Both the position numbers and the translations under genes were made by a program. The notes under the pieces are model-generated. The model ran no database searches, was not told the origin of the DNA, and saw only the letters and a list, made by a program, of their open reading frames with translations. Below are positions 54,417-63,448 of a stretch of DNA of 64,000 bases, piece by piece. Position 1 is the stretch's first letter. Each line of letters opens with the position of its first letter. The stretch is from assembly GCF_000829515.1 (NCBI RefSeq), contig NZ_JXRR01000001.1, positions 434,001 through 498,000 on the forward strand, in the 5' to 3' direction. This DNA is from Jeotgalibacillus campisalis. Its GTDB lineage: Bacteria > Bacillota > Bacilli > Bacillales > Jeotgalibacillaceae.

Positions 54417-55874
54417 ATGGAGAAGGCTGCTGTGGTTTGGTTTCGGAAGGATTTGCGTGTGCACGATCATGAGCCTCTTGTGCAGGCGGCAAAAAGCGGT
54501 CTGCCGGTGATTGGGCTTTATGTGTTTGATCCAAAAGAATATGAGGAAACACGCTATGGTTTTAAGAAAACGGATCGGCATAGGGCAAGGTTTGTCCAGG
54601 ATAGTGTGGAGGATTTGCGCCGCAATTTAGAGACGATTGGAGTTCCGCTTTTGATTCGTCATGAGAATCCGGCTGACGCGTTTTCTGTGCTTTCTCAACA
54701 GGTATCGATTCAATCGGTTTATCTGCACGAGGATATCGCGAGTGAGGAATTGGCGGTTGAAGATTCGGTGCGCAAGGTGCTGCCGGATGCTGCATTTACC
54801 GTTTCACATGGACGCAATCTGATTCATCCGGACGATCTTCCGTTTGCGATTGAAGAACTTCCGCAGACTTTTTCTCAGTACCGAAAAAAGCTGGAGAAGG
54901 CAGGAACCCCGATACGAACGGCGATCCCTGCGCCTTTAAACGTAACCGGACTTACCATGCGAGGTTCGCTTCCGCTTGGCGACTGTCCGACTCTGTCAGA
55001 CCTTGGGTTAGAAGAATTAACCCGTACGCCCCGCTATACAGGCGGTTCTTCTCAGGCAAAGGAACGGCTGACGGATTATTTTTTCACGAAAGACCGTCTG
55101 AAGGTGTACAAGGAGACGCGGAATGGCATGCTTGCTGAGGATGATTCCTCGAAGTTTTCTCCCTGGCTTGCGCATGGCTGCCTGTCGCCTAGAGTTGTGT
55201 ATGAGCAGATCAAACGCTATGAAAAGGAACGGGTGGAAAATGGCTCGACGTACTGGCTTTATGTGGAGCTGTTATGGAGAGATTATTTTCACCTCGTTCA
55301 CCGTAAATTTGGCAACCGGCTGTTTTTCGCTTCCGGCCTGCGGGACTTTTCCGTTCCCTGGGAGCAGGATGAGACACTCACGCAGGCCTGGATCCAGGGG
55401 AAAACCGGGTACCCGCTTGTGGACGCTGCGATGCGGGAGTTAAAAGAGACCGGATTTATGTCGAACCGCGCCCGGCAGAATGCTGCGAGCTTTTTTACGA
55501 AAAACCTCGGGCTGGATTGGCGGATTGGCGCTGCCTGGTTTGAATCGCAGCTTGTGGATTTTGATGTAGCAAGCAATTACGGCAACTGGCTGTATAGCGC
55601 AGGGGTTGGAAACGATCCGATTCAGTTCCGGACCTTTAATGTAGAAAAGCAGGCGGCAGATTACGACCCGGAAGGCGATTATCTGAAGCACTGGCTGCCC
55701 GAGCTTCGCCGCGTGCCGGTCCCGTGGATTCATGCTACCCGTGAGATGGGGCTGATTGAGCAGAAGGAGTACGGGGTGACGCTTGGTGAGGACTACCCCC
55801 TGCCGATCATTGACCTTCAGGAAGCCATGCGGGAAAGGAGAGAACGGATGAAGCAGGCGATGGGAAAAACATAA
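54417..55874 (+). CDS. DASH-type cryptochrome/DNA photolyase
   Basis: A 485-residue flavoprotein with an N-terminal photolyase alpha/beta domain (WFRKDLRVHDHEPL) and a C-terminal FAD-binding domain: KFSPWLAHGCLSPR, LLWRDYFHL, GKTGYPLVDAAMRELKETGFMSNRARQNAASF and DPIQFRTFNVEKQA. The HLVHRKFGNR and ASFFTKNLGLDWRIGA stretches fit the DASH group, which repairs single-stranded or looped DNA. SD AGGAGGG before ATG 54417. Confidence 0.93.
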   Translation: MEKAAVVWFRKDLRVHDHEPLVQAAKSGLPVIGLYVFDPKEYEETRYGFKKTDRHRARFVQDSVEDLRRNLETIGVPLLIRHENPADAFSVLSQQVSIQSVYLHEDIASEELAVEDSVRKVLPDAAFTVSHGRNLIHPDDLPFAIEELPQTFSQYRKKLEKAGTPIRTAIPAPLNVTGLTMRGSLPLGDCPTLSDLGLEELTRTPRYTGGSSQAKERLTDYFFTKDRLKVYKETRNGMLAEDDSSKFSPWLAHGCLSPRVVYEQIKRYEKERVENGSTYWLYVELLWRDYFHLVHRKFGNRLFFASGLRDFSVPWEQDETLTQAWIQGKTGYPLVDAAMRELKETGFMSNRARQNAASFFTKNLGLDWRIGAAWFESQLVDFDVASNYGNWLYSAGVGNDPIQFRTFNVEKQAADYDPEGDYLKHWLPELRRVPVPWIHATREMGLIEQKEYGVTLGEDYPLPIIDLQEAMRERRERMKQAMGKT

Positions 55875-55958
55875 ATGAAATAAGCACATTATATGATGCT
55901 AAAGTCCCTATTCTGTGATATGCTTTTTTTACCATATGAGAAGAAGGGCGGTGCTTTC

Positions 55959-57533
55959 ATGCGCGAAGTTTTTATTCCACTTGCTGTGTATATGCTGCCG
56001 GCATTTATTTTGTTTTACATGGCTATTGATGTGTTTTGGCGCAACCCGAAAAAAGTGGAGCACCGCCTGGTCAGTCTCTCGATTCTTTGCTACGGCATGC
56101 TGTTTTTATCTGAATATGTCAGGCATCTTTTGCCGATTGAATACAGCCCGGCTCTTGTTACCTACTGGTTTGGCAATGCGGGCATTATGATTTTATCGCT
56201 GTTTACTCACTTTATCTTTAAGGCTTCTCTGCTTTACAAAAAATTACCTGCTTTTTTGTATCCTTCTGTTTTTTACCTGCCGCTGATCCCGATCCTTCTC
56301 ACGTATATATTTCAGGAAAACTTCATGAACAGCCAGGAATTTATTCAGGTGGGCATGTGGAAATACCCTGAATTCAACACAGCTTATCTTGTGACGCTGA
56401 CAGTCTCGAACTTGTTTCATTTATTTGTGATTGGTTTGCTTTATTACGCCAGAACCAAAGCCCGTGTAACGATCCAGCAAAAGGTGCTTTCTCTTTTGAT
56501 CTACGCTGCTTCCTTTGTTCTCGTATGGGATGTCATTTTTGGCTACGCTTCATTTAAAGGGGCCATCCCTCCCTATCCATACATTTACGGCGCGTTTGCC
56601 TGGGCGGTTGCGTTAAGCTACGCACTGCGGAAGTTCGATATACTTACTTCCTCCCATAAACGGTTTGAAACACTGTATAACCTTAATCCTGCTGCGATTG
56701 TGCTGATTGACCGGTATGGATTAATCGAAAGTGCCAACCCCGCTGCCCGCCTTCTGCTTGAAGAGGGTCAAGTGAACCAGCTTTTTTTCCAGCACTTTAT
56801 TCCGGTTAAACGACAAAAAGAATGGATTCACCATTTACTGGATTCTTTTTCAAAGGAAGAGAAATTTACAAATTTTGAAACAAAAATCATTACAGCGTCT
56901 GGAACTGAAAAGTATGTGGTCATGGACGGGGATTTTATTTTCATCGACCAGCATCTTCACAGCATGCTGATCATACGTGATATTGATTCCACAAAGGAAG
57001 ACGAAAAAACCATACGATTCCTTGCGTATCACGATTCTCTAACTCATTTAGCCAACCGCCGCTCCTTTTACGATCAAGGCGCAAAAGCTATTCAGCAATA
57101 CCAGCAGCTCGCTGTCGTGCTGATTGATTTAGATGGATTTAAAAATGTTAATGACACGTACGGCCATCAGGTTGGGGATGCCTTCCTCATTCATGTTGCT
57201 CAGCTTTTAAAGCATTCCATGAAAAAATCAGGGCTCGCTTCACGCGTTGGAGGAGATGAATTCTTCTTATACCTGCCGATCGGCTATGAAAATGAAACAC
57301 AGGTCTACCTGGACAATCTGCTTGCAGCGTTTCAGCATGAGCCTTTCCTGGCAGAAAACATTGAAATTCCGATTTCCGTTTCTATTGGCGTCAGCCTCTC
57401 TCCCATGCACGGAAACCAACTTGAAGCCCTCATTCATAAGGCTGATCTTGCGATGTATGAGATTAAGCACAACGGGAAAAATGGCTACCGGATTTATAAC
57501 GAAACAATAGAGGCCAAGACCTTGGTACTTTAA
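55959..57533 (+). CDS. 7-TM / PAS / GGDEF diguanylate cyclase
   Basis: A 524-residue membrane signalling protein from ATG 55959 (the frame extends 22 codons upstream without a better ribosome binding site). Residues 1-230 have about seven membrane helices, 235-350 are a PAS domain, and the rest is a GGDEF domain with SRVGGDEFFLY and, near its end, ADLAMYEIKHNGKNGYRI. The active site is intact, so it should make c-di-GMP. No RxxD inhibition site is visible five residues before GGDEF. It is 84 bases downstream of the photolyase. Confidence 0.92.
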   Translation: MREVFIPLAVYMLPAFILFYMAIDVFWRNPKKVEHRLVSLSILCYGMLFLSEYVRHLLPIEYSPALVTYWFGNAGIMILSLFTHFIFKASLLYKKLPAFLYPSVFYLPLIPILLTYIFQENFMNSQEFIQVGMWKYPEFNTAYLVTLTVSNLFHLFVIGLLYYARTKARVTIQQKVLSLLIYAASFVLVWDVIFGYASFKGAIPPYPYIYGAFAWAVALSYALRKFDILTSSHKRFETLYNLNPAAIVLIDRYGLIESANPAARLLLEEGQVNQLFFQHFIPVKRQKEWIHHLLDSFSKEEKFTNFETKIITASGTEKYVVMDGDFIFIDQHLHSMLIIRDIDSTKEDEKTIRFLAYHDSLTHLANRRSFYDQGAKAIQQYQQLAVVLIDLDGFKNVNDTYGHQVGDAFLIHVAQLLKHSMKKSGLASRVGGDEFFLYLPIGYENETQVYLDNLLAAFQHEPFLAENIEIPISVSIGVSLSPMHGNQLEALIHKADLAMYEIKHNGKNGYRIYNETIEAKTLVL

Positions 57534-57569
57534 TCAACTAGCTGTGTTAAATCATATTATTAATACATG

Positions 57570-57606
57570 ACCCAAAAAAAGGACCCAATCGAGTCCTTTT
57601 TTTACG
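57570..57606 (+). terminator. Terminator of the cyclase gene
   Basis: AAAAAAGGACTC..GAGTCCTTTTTT stem with a short AT-rich loop and T-run. It would also serve the minus strand isochorismatase gene. Confidence 0.8.
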
Positions 57607-57702
57607 TTAATTTTTCACATCTGTTAGTCGTTAACAGAAAAGTTAAGAAACGGAACAGCATGCTAAAACTACCTCTGGACGATTAAATGACCCTGTAAAT
57701 TC

Positions 57703-58197
57703 TTAACTCACTAAGTCATTCAAACGAATGATCTCACATCCCTTACTCTCATAATAGTCGATCATGCCATCAATTTTCTTTTTATCATAACTGGTAATGC
57801 AATCTGATAGTACACTCACCCCGTAGCCTGATTTGCGTAAGTTATAGCAGGTTGACTTAACACAAGCAATCGCATCTGCTCCAGTAATGTAGAAGTCGTC
57901 TATTTCATTTATTCTAATAAAGTCTGCGAATTCTTCACTTGTTAATGCATTTCCTTTATATTTTGTAAAAACATTTGGGGATACCAGCTTCAAATCTGGA
58001 GCTAATTCGGCACCTCGTGTATCTGTTTTAAACGTTCTCGTACCAGGTGATAAATTCTCATGTCTTATATAAACCACATGAAGATTATTTTCGACCGCCC
58101 AATCAATTGATTTGTTGATATTATCAATAACCTCTTTGTAATTCTTTGTTATATCATTTTGAATATCAATGACTACTAAAGCTTTTTTCTGCATCAT
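57703..58197 (-). CDS. Isochorismatase-family cysteine hydrolase
   Basis: A 164-residue hydrolase: catalytic Asp in VVIDIQNDIT, a central region ENLSPGTRTFKTDTRGAE, and catalytic Cys in GADAIACVKSTCYNLRKSGYGV. The AIACVKSTC pattern matches nicotinamidase/isochorismatase relatives. The substrate is unknown. Start ATG 58197 (AGGAGG upstream); the following codon is also ATG. The region to 58350 has no gene. Confidence 0.88.
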   Translation of the reverse strand: MMQKKALVVIDIQNDITKNYKEVIDNINKSIDWAVENNLHVVYIRHENLSPGTRTFKTDTRGAELAPDLKLVSPNVFTKYKGNALTSEEFADFIRINEIDDFYITGADAIACVKSTCYNLRKSGYGVSVLSDCITSYDKKKIDGMIDYYESKGCEIIRLNDLVS

Positions 58198-58350
58198 ACT
58201 TCCTCCTACTAAACTAATGTTTCGCTTGGATGAGGGAACGCTTGCAACGGAAATCTAATAAATGAAAGTAATCAAGTGCCAGCGCTCTGGGGCTTTGTTC
58301 ATTTAACAGAATTAAAATAGATTAATATTTTTCCTTTTAATTCAATATAC

Positions 58351-59394
58351 TTAATTTAATACAGCCTGTTCAACAATTTTCATACACTCCCCGACAATGG
58401 ATTCAGGCTGAGGTACGCCTGGATCCTGATTGACCATCACGACAGTTCCCGTCTGTCTCTCCGGATTGAATCTGACCTGGCACTGAAACCCGACTCCCCA
58501 GCCATTGGATACGATCTGTACTCCATTTTCGCTATCGGAACGAAACACCCCTAGACCTGCTGCAGGTTCGCAGCCAAATGCGTTAAGCATCTTTCTTGCT
58601 GATCTTTCAGAGAAAACTTCAGATGAACCATTCCATGCTTTTATTAGTTGGATACATAATTTACCTAAATCTTCAGATGAAGTCCACACGCCAGCGCCTG
58701 ATTCATTTGGATAGACAGCTCTTTTCCCCGTCACGATCTCTCCTGTTTTGTGATGCCCGGAAGCCATGGGCAGTCCCTTAGGCATGGCAGACCACAGAAA
58801 GGTATTCTCCATCCCGACCGGCTCCAAAACAAGCGAGGTTAGGGCAGACGAGATGTTTAGCCCTGTAACTTCTGTGATCATCTGTTCTACGATAGAGTAG
58901 CCTGTGTCTGAATAAGAGAACTGTGTTTCAGGCTCGTACGAAACCGCAGCGGGTTTTGCATGATAGGCCGTTTTTCCGGAAAGCAGATCGAGATTAACGG
59001 GAATTTGTTCTCCGCTTTGAATCGGTTCATAGCTCCCCGGTGGATCAATAAAGCCTCCCTGGTGGGCAAGAAGATTTTGAAGCGTCACCTTTTGACCGGC
59101 AGTCCATTCATTATCCGGAACCTTAAACGATACTAAATAATCATTTACAGGCCGCTCCAGCTGAACCACTCCCTGGTCAACAAGATGCATCACAAGGGCT
59201 GCCGTAATGAACTTGCTTATGGAGCACACATGAAAGAGATCCTGTGCCTCTACTGGATCGCCGCCAACTTCCCTCACGCCCAGCTGAGCCTGCCAGAAGT
59301 CATTTTCAGTAAAAGCACTGATCGATAAACCTGGCACCTTCCACTCTTTCATTTTTTCTTCAATTTCCTCCAAGACTTTTTCTCTATTACTCAT
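58351..59394 (-). CDS. Beta-lactamase/penicillin-binding-protein-fold serine hydrolase
   Basis: A 347-residue protein with the class C SxxK motif in HVCSISKFITAAL (S58, K61) and the second motif at FSYSDTGYSIVEQM, where the usual Tyr-x-Asn reads Tyr-Ser-Asp. There is no signal peptide, so it is cytoplasmic and probably an esterase or peptidase, not a resistance enzyme. It overlaps the GNAT gene by 8 bases, so the two are cotranscribed. Confidence 0.87.
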   Translation of the reverse strand: MSNREKVLEEIEEKMKEWKVPGLSISAFTENDFWQAQLGVREVGGDPVEAQDLFHVCSISKFITAALVMHLVDQGVVQLERPVNDYLVSFKVPDNEWTAGQKVTLQNLLAHQGGFIDPPGSYEPIQSGEQIPVNLDLLSGKTAYHAKPAAVSYEPETQFSYSDTGYSIVEQMITEVTGLNISSALTSLVLEPVGMENTFLWSAMPKGLPMASGHHKTGEIVTGKRAVYPNESGAGVWTSSEDLGKLCIQLIKAWNGSSEVFSERSARKMLNAFGCEPAAGLGVFRSDSENGVQIVSNGWGVGFQCQVRFNPERQTGTVVMVNQDPGVPQPESIVGECMKIVEQAVLN

Positions 59395-59974
59395 GCATTT
59401 TCCTCCACTCTGTTTTTTTCAGTAGATAGTGATGATGCGGTTCGTCATCAATCGTCTGAACCCCCTCAAAAGTAAACCCGCATCTTTTGATCACGTTCGA
59501 TGAGGAAACATTACGTGGAAGCGCTATGGCATTCAGAATTTCCGTATTGGTTTCGTTAAATAAATAATTGATGAGGCCTTGCACCGCTTTTGTCGCATAG
59601 CCTTTTCCCTGAAAACGCTCAGAAAGCGCATACACAATTTCCCTGTTTGGCTCAGGAAGCTCTTCTTTTATCCCCGAACAGCACCAGCCAATGCATTCGT
59701 CTGTCGCCTTGATGAAGACGCCAAGCTTTAAAAAGTGCTCTCCTATGTTCCCTTGACTTGCAGCTTCAAGAAACGCTTTATTTGCCGGTATTTCATAGTG
59801 AGTCAGCCATTCCTCTCTTTGTTCTGTCGTGGAGGACCAATCCGGCAGAAACTCTCGGATTGCCGGCTGGTTGGCTATGGTGGAAATGATTTCAGCCTCT
59901 TCAAGTGAAAATTCCTGAAGATATAGTGCTCCGCAATCTATTTTAAATAACTGCTTTTCAGTCTTATCCTTCAT
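59387..59974 (-). CDS. GNAT-family N-acetyltransferase
   Basis: A 195-residue acetyltransferase similar to RimJ/RimL types: LEEAEIISTIANQPAIREFLPDW, the acetyl-CoA loop ERFQGKGYATKAVQGLINYLF and ALPRNVSSSNVIKRCGF. The substrate is unknown. First gene of a two-gene operon with the serine hydrolase; ATG 59974 with GGTGGA upstream. Confidence 0.87.
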   Translation of the reverse strand: MKDKTEKQLFKIDCGALYLQEFSLEEAEIISTIANQPAIREFLPDWSSTTEQREEWLTHYEIPANKAFLEAASQGNIGEHFLKLGVFIKATDECIGWCCSGIKEELPEPNREIVYALSERFQGKGYATKAVQGLINYLFNETNTEILNAIALPRNVSSSNVIKRCGFTFEGVQTIDDEPHHHYLLKKTEWRKMHE

Positions 59975-60116
59975 TTATTTTCCACCTTGCTATATAGTTT
60001 TAAAGTAAATACATGATATACTTAGGTTACCAAACTTTACTAAATATTCCTAATCTTCTTTCGTTTTATTTTCTTTTTCCTTGCAAGGCAAATTCATCTG
60101 TATAGGAGGAAAATAC

Positions 60117-60332
60117 ATGGCATTACTGGCCGCAATTCTCACTGCATTTGGGATCTGGATTTATTTTCGTTTTAATGTGAAATCAATGAATTTGCTTAGT
60201 CTATTAATGGCAAAAGGATGGGAAGGCGTGGCCCAGGAGGAATCACGATCCATTCGCTGCTCCTATTGTAACAATGTGATTAGAAGAGGACAGACAACGC
60301 CTTATTGTACGAAGTGTAAACAGTTTATGTAA
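60117..60332 (+). CDS. Small membrane protein with C-terminal zinc ribbon
   Basis: A 71-residue protein: one N-terminal membrane helix (about residues 2-20), a linker, and IRCSYCNNVIRRGQTTPYCTKCKQ, with four cysteines as two CxxC knuckles. Such a fold may bind zinc at the cytoplasmic membrane face. Start ATG 60117 behind AGGAGG. Function unknown. Confidence 0.65.
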   Translation: MALLAAILTAFGIWIYFRFNVKSMNLLSLLMAKGWEGVAQEESRSIRCSYCNNVIRRGQTTPYCTKCKQFM

Positions 60333-60480
60333 TTCCAAAGCGTGCGTTATGTACTTAAATAGTGTAAGCATTATAAAATAGGTTCTGTTAATGGTAAATA
60401 AGGTATCGTTGAAATTGACGAGACCTTTTTTTTATACTCTTGTATCACATTCAAACGTCAACGAAGAAAGGACAACAACA

Positions 60481-60864
60481 ATGGATTGGAATGACGATAG
60501 CGTAGAACAAGAAAAAACTAAATTCTCAACTAAAATGGGCTGTCTGTTTATCCCAGTCGCTTTAGGTATTTCAGTTATTTCAATAGCAGCCTGGTATATT
60601 TTATCCTCTCAAGAAACACAGTTAAAGATCAGTCATTCTCCAAATCAACTAAACTCAATCGAGATTGTTAAGAAACACGATTTTCCTGACCCAACTATTA
60701 GAATCTACTACGATGATAAAAACGTAATGAAAACACAGATACCGGACAAAACAACTGTCGAATGGAAAAATGATTATCAAGCGATCGTCACTCTGACTAA
60801 ACAAGGACAAGAACCAGATATTGTCGATATAGAGTTTGATGCAAATCCAGACACAGAGAGATAA
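60481..60864 (+). CDS. Hypothetical membrane-anchored protein (DUF5412-like)
   Basis: A 127-residue protein with one membrane segment (about residues 18-42), then a beta-rich domain ISHSPNQLNSIEIVKKHDFP ... PTIRIYYDD. Size and layout resemble DUF5412; the match is tentative. Start ATG 60481 has GAAAGGA upstream; the in-frame extension to 60391 is not plausible. Confidence 0.5.
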   Translation: MDWNDDSVEQEKTKFSTKMGCLFIPVALGISVISIAAWYILSSQETQLKISHSPNQLNSIEIVKKHDFPDPTIRIYYDDKNVMKTQIPDKTTVEWKNDYQAIVTLTKQGQEPDIVDIEFDANPDTER

Positions 60865-60974
60865 GTCGATAAGAAAAGATAATTGTTAGGAACAGTAAAA
60901 AATTATGACTCCTTAAAATTGTTTTATTATCAGCAATTAAATTTAACAGAGCCAAATAAAGCAGTATCTATTAT

Positions 60975-61105
60975 TTGTATGAGGTGAGCGCAGCGGAAGG
61001 TGGCGACTCCAGCAGGAGATGACGGCAAGCTGAGACCCCGCAAGGCGAAGCCTGAGGAGGGCTCAGCGCCGTCCCTGCGTCCACCTGAAGCGAACCGGTC
61101 AAAGA
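60975..61105. repeat. Dispersed GC-rich palindromic repeat, inverted copy
   Basis: GCGCAGCGGAAGGTGGCGAC, GACGGCAAGCTGAGACCCCG, CAAGGCGAAGCC, GCGCCGTCCCTGCGTCCACC and GAACCGGTCAAAG. These blocks are the inverted equivalent of 11215-11365 and of the short copy at 9.4 kb. Confidence 0.75.
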
Positions 61106-61139
61106 GCTGAGACATATCTGTCTCGAGCTCTTTTTTTAT
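61103..61139 (+). terminator. Terminator at the edge of the repeat
   Basis: GAGCTGAGACATATCTGTCTCGAGCTC folds on itself and is followed by TTTTTTT. Confidence 0.8.
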
Positions 61140-61152
61140 TTAGAATTTAAAT

Positions 61153-61168
61153 GGAAAGCTAGCTTGAC
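61153..61168. promoter_or_regulatory. Degenerate second operator over the -35
   Basis: GGAAAGCTAGCTTGAC, with the palindrome AAGCTAGCTT (61156-61165), matches GGAAAGTTAACTTTCC (61201) in 12 of 16 bases. Two sites 48 bp apart (about 4.5 helical turns) flank the -35/-10 region. Confidence 0.55.
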
Positions 61169-61192
61169 ATCTTTTCATTTGTAGGATACATT
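61164..61192 (+). promoter_or_regulatory. Promoter of the second Xre operon
   Basis: TTGACA (61164-61169), 17 bases and TACATT (61187-61192). Confidence 0.75.
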
Positions 61193-61200
61193 TCAATTAT

Positions 61201-61216
61201 GGAAAGTTAACTTTCC
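61201..61216. promoter_or_regulatory. Palindromic operator of the second Xre operon
   Basis: GGAAAGTTAACTTTCC is a perfect 16-bp palindrome 8 bases downstream of the -10, before the regulator start. It is the natural site for autorepression. Confidence 0.8.
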
Positions 61217-61233
61217 GTAAGGAGGGTGAATGG

Positions 61234-61440
61234 GTGAACAATCGTTTAGAAGAAATCCGCAAAAAACATGGAATTAAACAGGAAGAATTAGCACGAGCGC
61301 TTGAAGTGTCCAGGCAGACGATCGGTTCGCTGGAGAATGGACGTTATAATCCATCGATCCTTTTAGCCTTCAAGATTGCCCGTTACTTTGAATTGAATAT
61401 AGAAGAAATTTTTATTTATGAGGAGGAGGAAAAAGAATGA
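61234..61440 (+). CDS. Xre-family helix-turn-helix regulator
   Basis: A 68-residue compact repressor close to the one at 13605: IRKKHGIKQEELARALEVSRQTIGSLENGRYNPS, then KIARYFELNIEEIF. The start is GTG 61234, with GGAGGGTG 6 bases upstream. Its stop overlaps the next ATG (ATGA), so the two genes form a unit. Confidence 0.88.
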   Translation: MNNRLEEIRKKHGIKQEELARALEVSRQTIGSLENGRYNPSILLAFKIARYFELNIEEIFIYEEEEKE

Positions 61441-61868
61441 AGAAAATTTATACGGCTTATTTACTTGCCGCTGTTGGCATAGGTTTGCTGGCAGTGGGTG
61501 TGTATTTCATTAAAACCATTGACGATTTGCAAGGTTTGCTGGCAGTATTGCCTTATCTTTCTGTCGGAATTGGCTGTGTTATTTTCGGTCACGGGATGGG
61601 AGAAATCGTGCTTCAACACGCGAGTAACAGAGATCCCGCTGCTGCAAAGGACCTGGAGATTGAAAAGAAAGATGAGCGCAACATCGCTATTTCAAATCGG
61701 GCAAAAGCCAAATCCTATGACATGATGATCTTTTTAATTAGCGCCTTATTATTTGCCGTTGCCATCATGGGGATCGATCTGCTGCTATTATTGCTGTTTG
61801 CTTTCACCTATTTTTTCATCATTATGTATACGACTTATTACCGGTATAAGTACTACAAAGAAATGTAA
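61437..61868 (+). CDS. Membrane protein paired with the Xre regulator (DUF2178/DUF6442-like)
   Basis: A 143-residue protein with four helices (about residues 7-25, 33-52, 95-111 and 114-132) and the conserved cytoplasmic EIEKKDERNIAISNRAKAKS between pairs two and three, typical of DUF2178-like proteins. The family name is tentative. It is paired with a minimal Xre repressor exactly as at 13.6 kb, but the two membrane proteins do not look homologous. Confidence 0.75.
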   Translation: MKKIYTAYLLAAVGIGLLAVGVYFIKTIDDLQGLLAVLPYLSVGIGCVIFGHGMGEIVLQHASNRDPAAAKDLEIEKKDERNIAISNRAKAKSYDMMIFLISALLFAVAIMGIDLLLLLLFAFTYFFIIMYTTYYRYKYYKEM

Positions 61869-62004
61869 TGGCTTAAAAGAGTGGCAGAAAATCTATGTAT
61901 TAAAAAGATTTACTTACGAAAAGAAGCATCTGACGATTATAGAAAGAGGCTGAACGTAGGATTGATTTCTTCTTAGATACAATTGCTCGACAGCTATCGG
62001 AAAT

Positions 62005-62049
62005 AAAAAGAATGAATTCATGGCTGATCATCATGAATTCATTCTTTTT
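62005..62049. terminator. Convergent terminator
   Basis: AAAAAGAATGAATTCATG (62005-62022) and its reverse complement (62032-62049) make an 18-bp stem with T-runs on both strands, between the converging membrane-protein and GDPD genes. Confidence 0.85.
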
Positions 62050-62061
62050 ATGTTATAGGAG

Positions 62062-62793
62062 CTACGAACCAACTTTGAACGCCTTTTTCAGTACGTCCAG
62101 TGCATCCGTTATAATGGCTTCTATATAATTTAAGTTAATGGAGATGAGTTCTTCTGCTTCGTTTACTGTATACAGACGTATGGCGATCCCTTCCTGAACC
62201 GCTTTTTCTGCTTCTTCTGTTTTCATGAATGACAGCTGGCAGTGAAGGTCTGATTTCAGCGATAGCGCCTTGGTCACGGCTTCTTCTGTTTGGTCGCTGA
62301 TTAAATAGGCAAGCTTCACGGAATCATCAAGGTCTCTTACTCGTTTTAGCGTTTCTATATTAAAGGAGGATAGTACGATGCGGTCCCGCAAAGCGTATTC
62401 ATTGATCAAATCTAGTACTGCCTGCTCGATGCCGGGGTAGGGCTCTTCATCGGTTTTTAGCTCGATGTTTAACTCCAGTTCCGTTGTTTTGATCCATATC
62501 AGCACTTCTTCAAGAGTCGGAATTTTTTCATCTATGCAGGCTTCATTGTACCAGCTGCCTGCATCCAAGCTTCGGAGCTGCTGGAAGGTCAGACCTGCTA
62601 CTGTTCCTCTTCCGTTGGTCGTGCGGGTAACGGTGCGATCGTGAATCACAACCACATACCCGTCCTTGCTCAGTTGAACGTCCAGCTCTATTCCATCTGC
62701 CCCTTCACGCTGGGCCTGGCGAAAAGCAGCCATCGTATTTTCAGGGCACATGGTACACGAGCCGCGATGGGCAAACAGCTTCACATTTGTCAT
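62062..62793 (-). CDS. Glycerophosphodiester phosphodiesterase (UgpQ-like)
   Basis: A 243-residue cytoplasmic GDPD: HRGSCTMCPENTMAAFRQAQREGADGIELDVQLSKDG, VVIHDRTVTRTTNG, IPTLEEVL, ELNIELKT and LYTVNEAEE. Metal- and phosphate-binding residues (HRG, PENT, E-LD) are present. It cuts glycerophosphodiesters into glycerol-3-phosphate and alcohol. I chose ATG 62793 (GAGGAGG upstream) over a start 17 codons earlier. Confidence 0.94.
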   Translation of the reverse strand: MTNVKLFAHRGSCTMCPENTMAAFRQAQREGADGIELDVQLSKDGYVVVIHDRTVTRTTNGRGTVAGLTFQQLRSLDAGSWYNEACIDEKIPTLEEVLIWIKTTELELNIELKTDEEPYPGIEQAVLDLINEYALRDRIVLSSFNIETLKRVRDLDDSVKLAYLISDQTEEAVTKALSLKSDLHCQLSFMKTEEAEKAVQEGIAIRLYTVNEAEELISINLNYIEAIITDALDVLKKAFKVGS

Positions 62794-63005
62794 CTTGATC
62801 CTCCTCAAAGGTAGTACGTGCGCGAATGAAGTAAAACAGGCCATAATAGCGGAATTGAGAGTCGTTTTATCCTTTCTCAGTCGTTTTAATGGCCTTCCTG
62901 GTCACCTTAGTTTTGGGGTTCAACGCAAATTGCGTCCTGTCTTAACCTTACTGAACCAGTGTTAAGATAGCATAAAGATAATGTAAAGGATTGATAAGTT
63001 TGCCC

Positions 63006-63046
63006 ACAAAAAAAAACCTTACAGACAGTATGCTGTAAAGGTTCGA
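63006..63046 (-). terminator. Terminator of the two-gene unit at 63.1-63.7 kb
   Basis: Minus strand AACCTTTACAG, loop, CTGTAAGGTT followed by a long T-run. Confidence 0.85.
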
Positions 63047-63076
63047 TTCGTTTATTTTTGAAATGAAACTGCTAAA

Positions 63077-63448
63077 TTACCGATCTTTTTTACCAGATTG
63101 TATGGCAAGCTCTAATATAGCCTGGTCTAAATACGCCCTGTAGAAAGGAAGCGCTTCTTCCTCCACCTGAGAGGATACGGTAAGTACTTCTTTGATCACC
63201 TCAAAATGATCAATTAATTGCTGGTCATTCATTCCGTGTTTGGCTAAAATTCCGTTCAGCCAAAGAGCGTAATCGATAAAAAAAGACGTTTGCTTTAATT
63301 CATAAGCTGAGTGAAGCTGTTTAAGATGATGCACATTTTCTTCATAGCATTTCGTTTTCCCCTGTTCGCCGAACTGGTCCATCAGAGAAGGCTCCCGCTC
63401 AAAGATGATGACTGCAGCCTGTTTCGCCAACGGGTGGATGGCTCTCAT
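63077..63448 (-). CDS. Hypothetical helical protein
   Basis: A 123-residue helical protein with no membrane segment. HPLAKQAAVIIFEREPSLMDQFGEQGK and FFIDYALWLNGILAKHGM are distinctive and look conserved, but I cannot name the family. The layout resembles regulatory helical domains that bind small ligands. It overlaps the upstream gene by 4 bases, so the two are cotranscribed. Confidence 0.6.
   Translation of the reverse strand: MRAIHPLAKQAAVIIFEREPSLMDQFGEQGKTKCYEENVHHLKQLHSAYELKQTSFFIDYALWLNGILAKHGMNDQQLIDHFEVIKEVLTVSSQVEEEALPFYRAYLDQAILELAIQSGKKDR

Noticed and set aside
58351-59394. Antibiotic resistance beta-lactamase
   Set aside because: SxxK is present but the Tyr-x-Asn motif is altered and there is no signal peptide; it fits the cytoplasmic esterase-like branch better.
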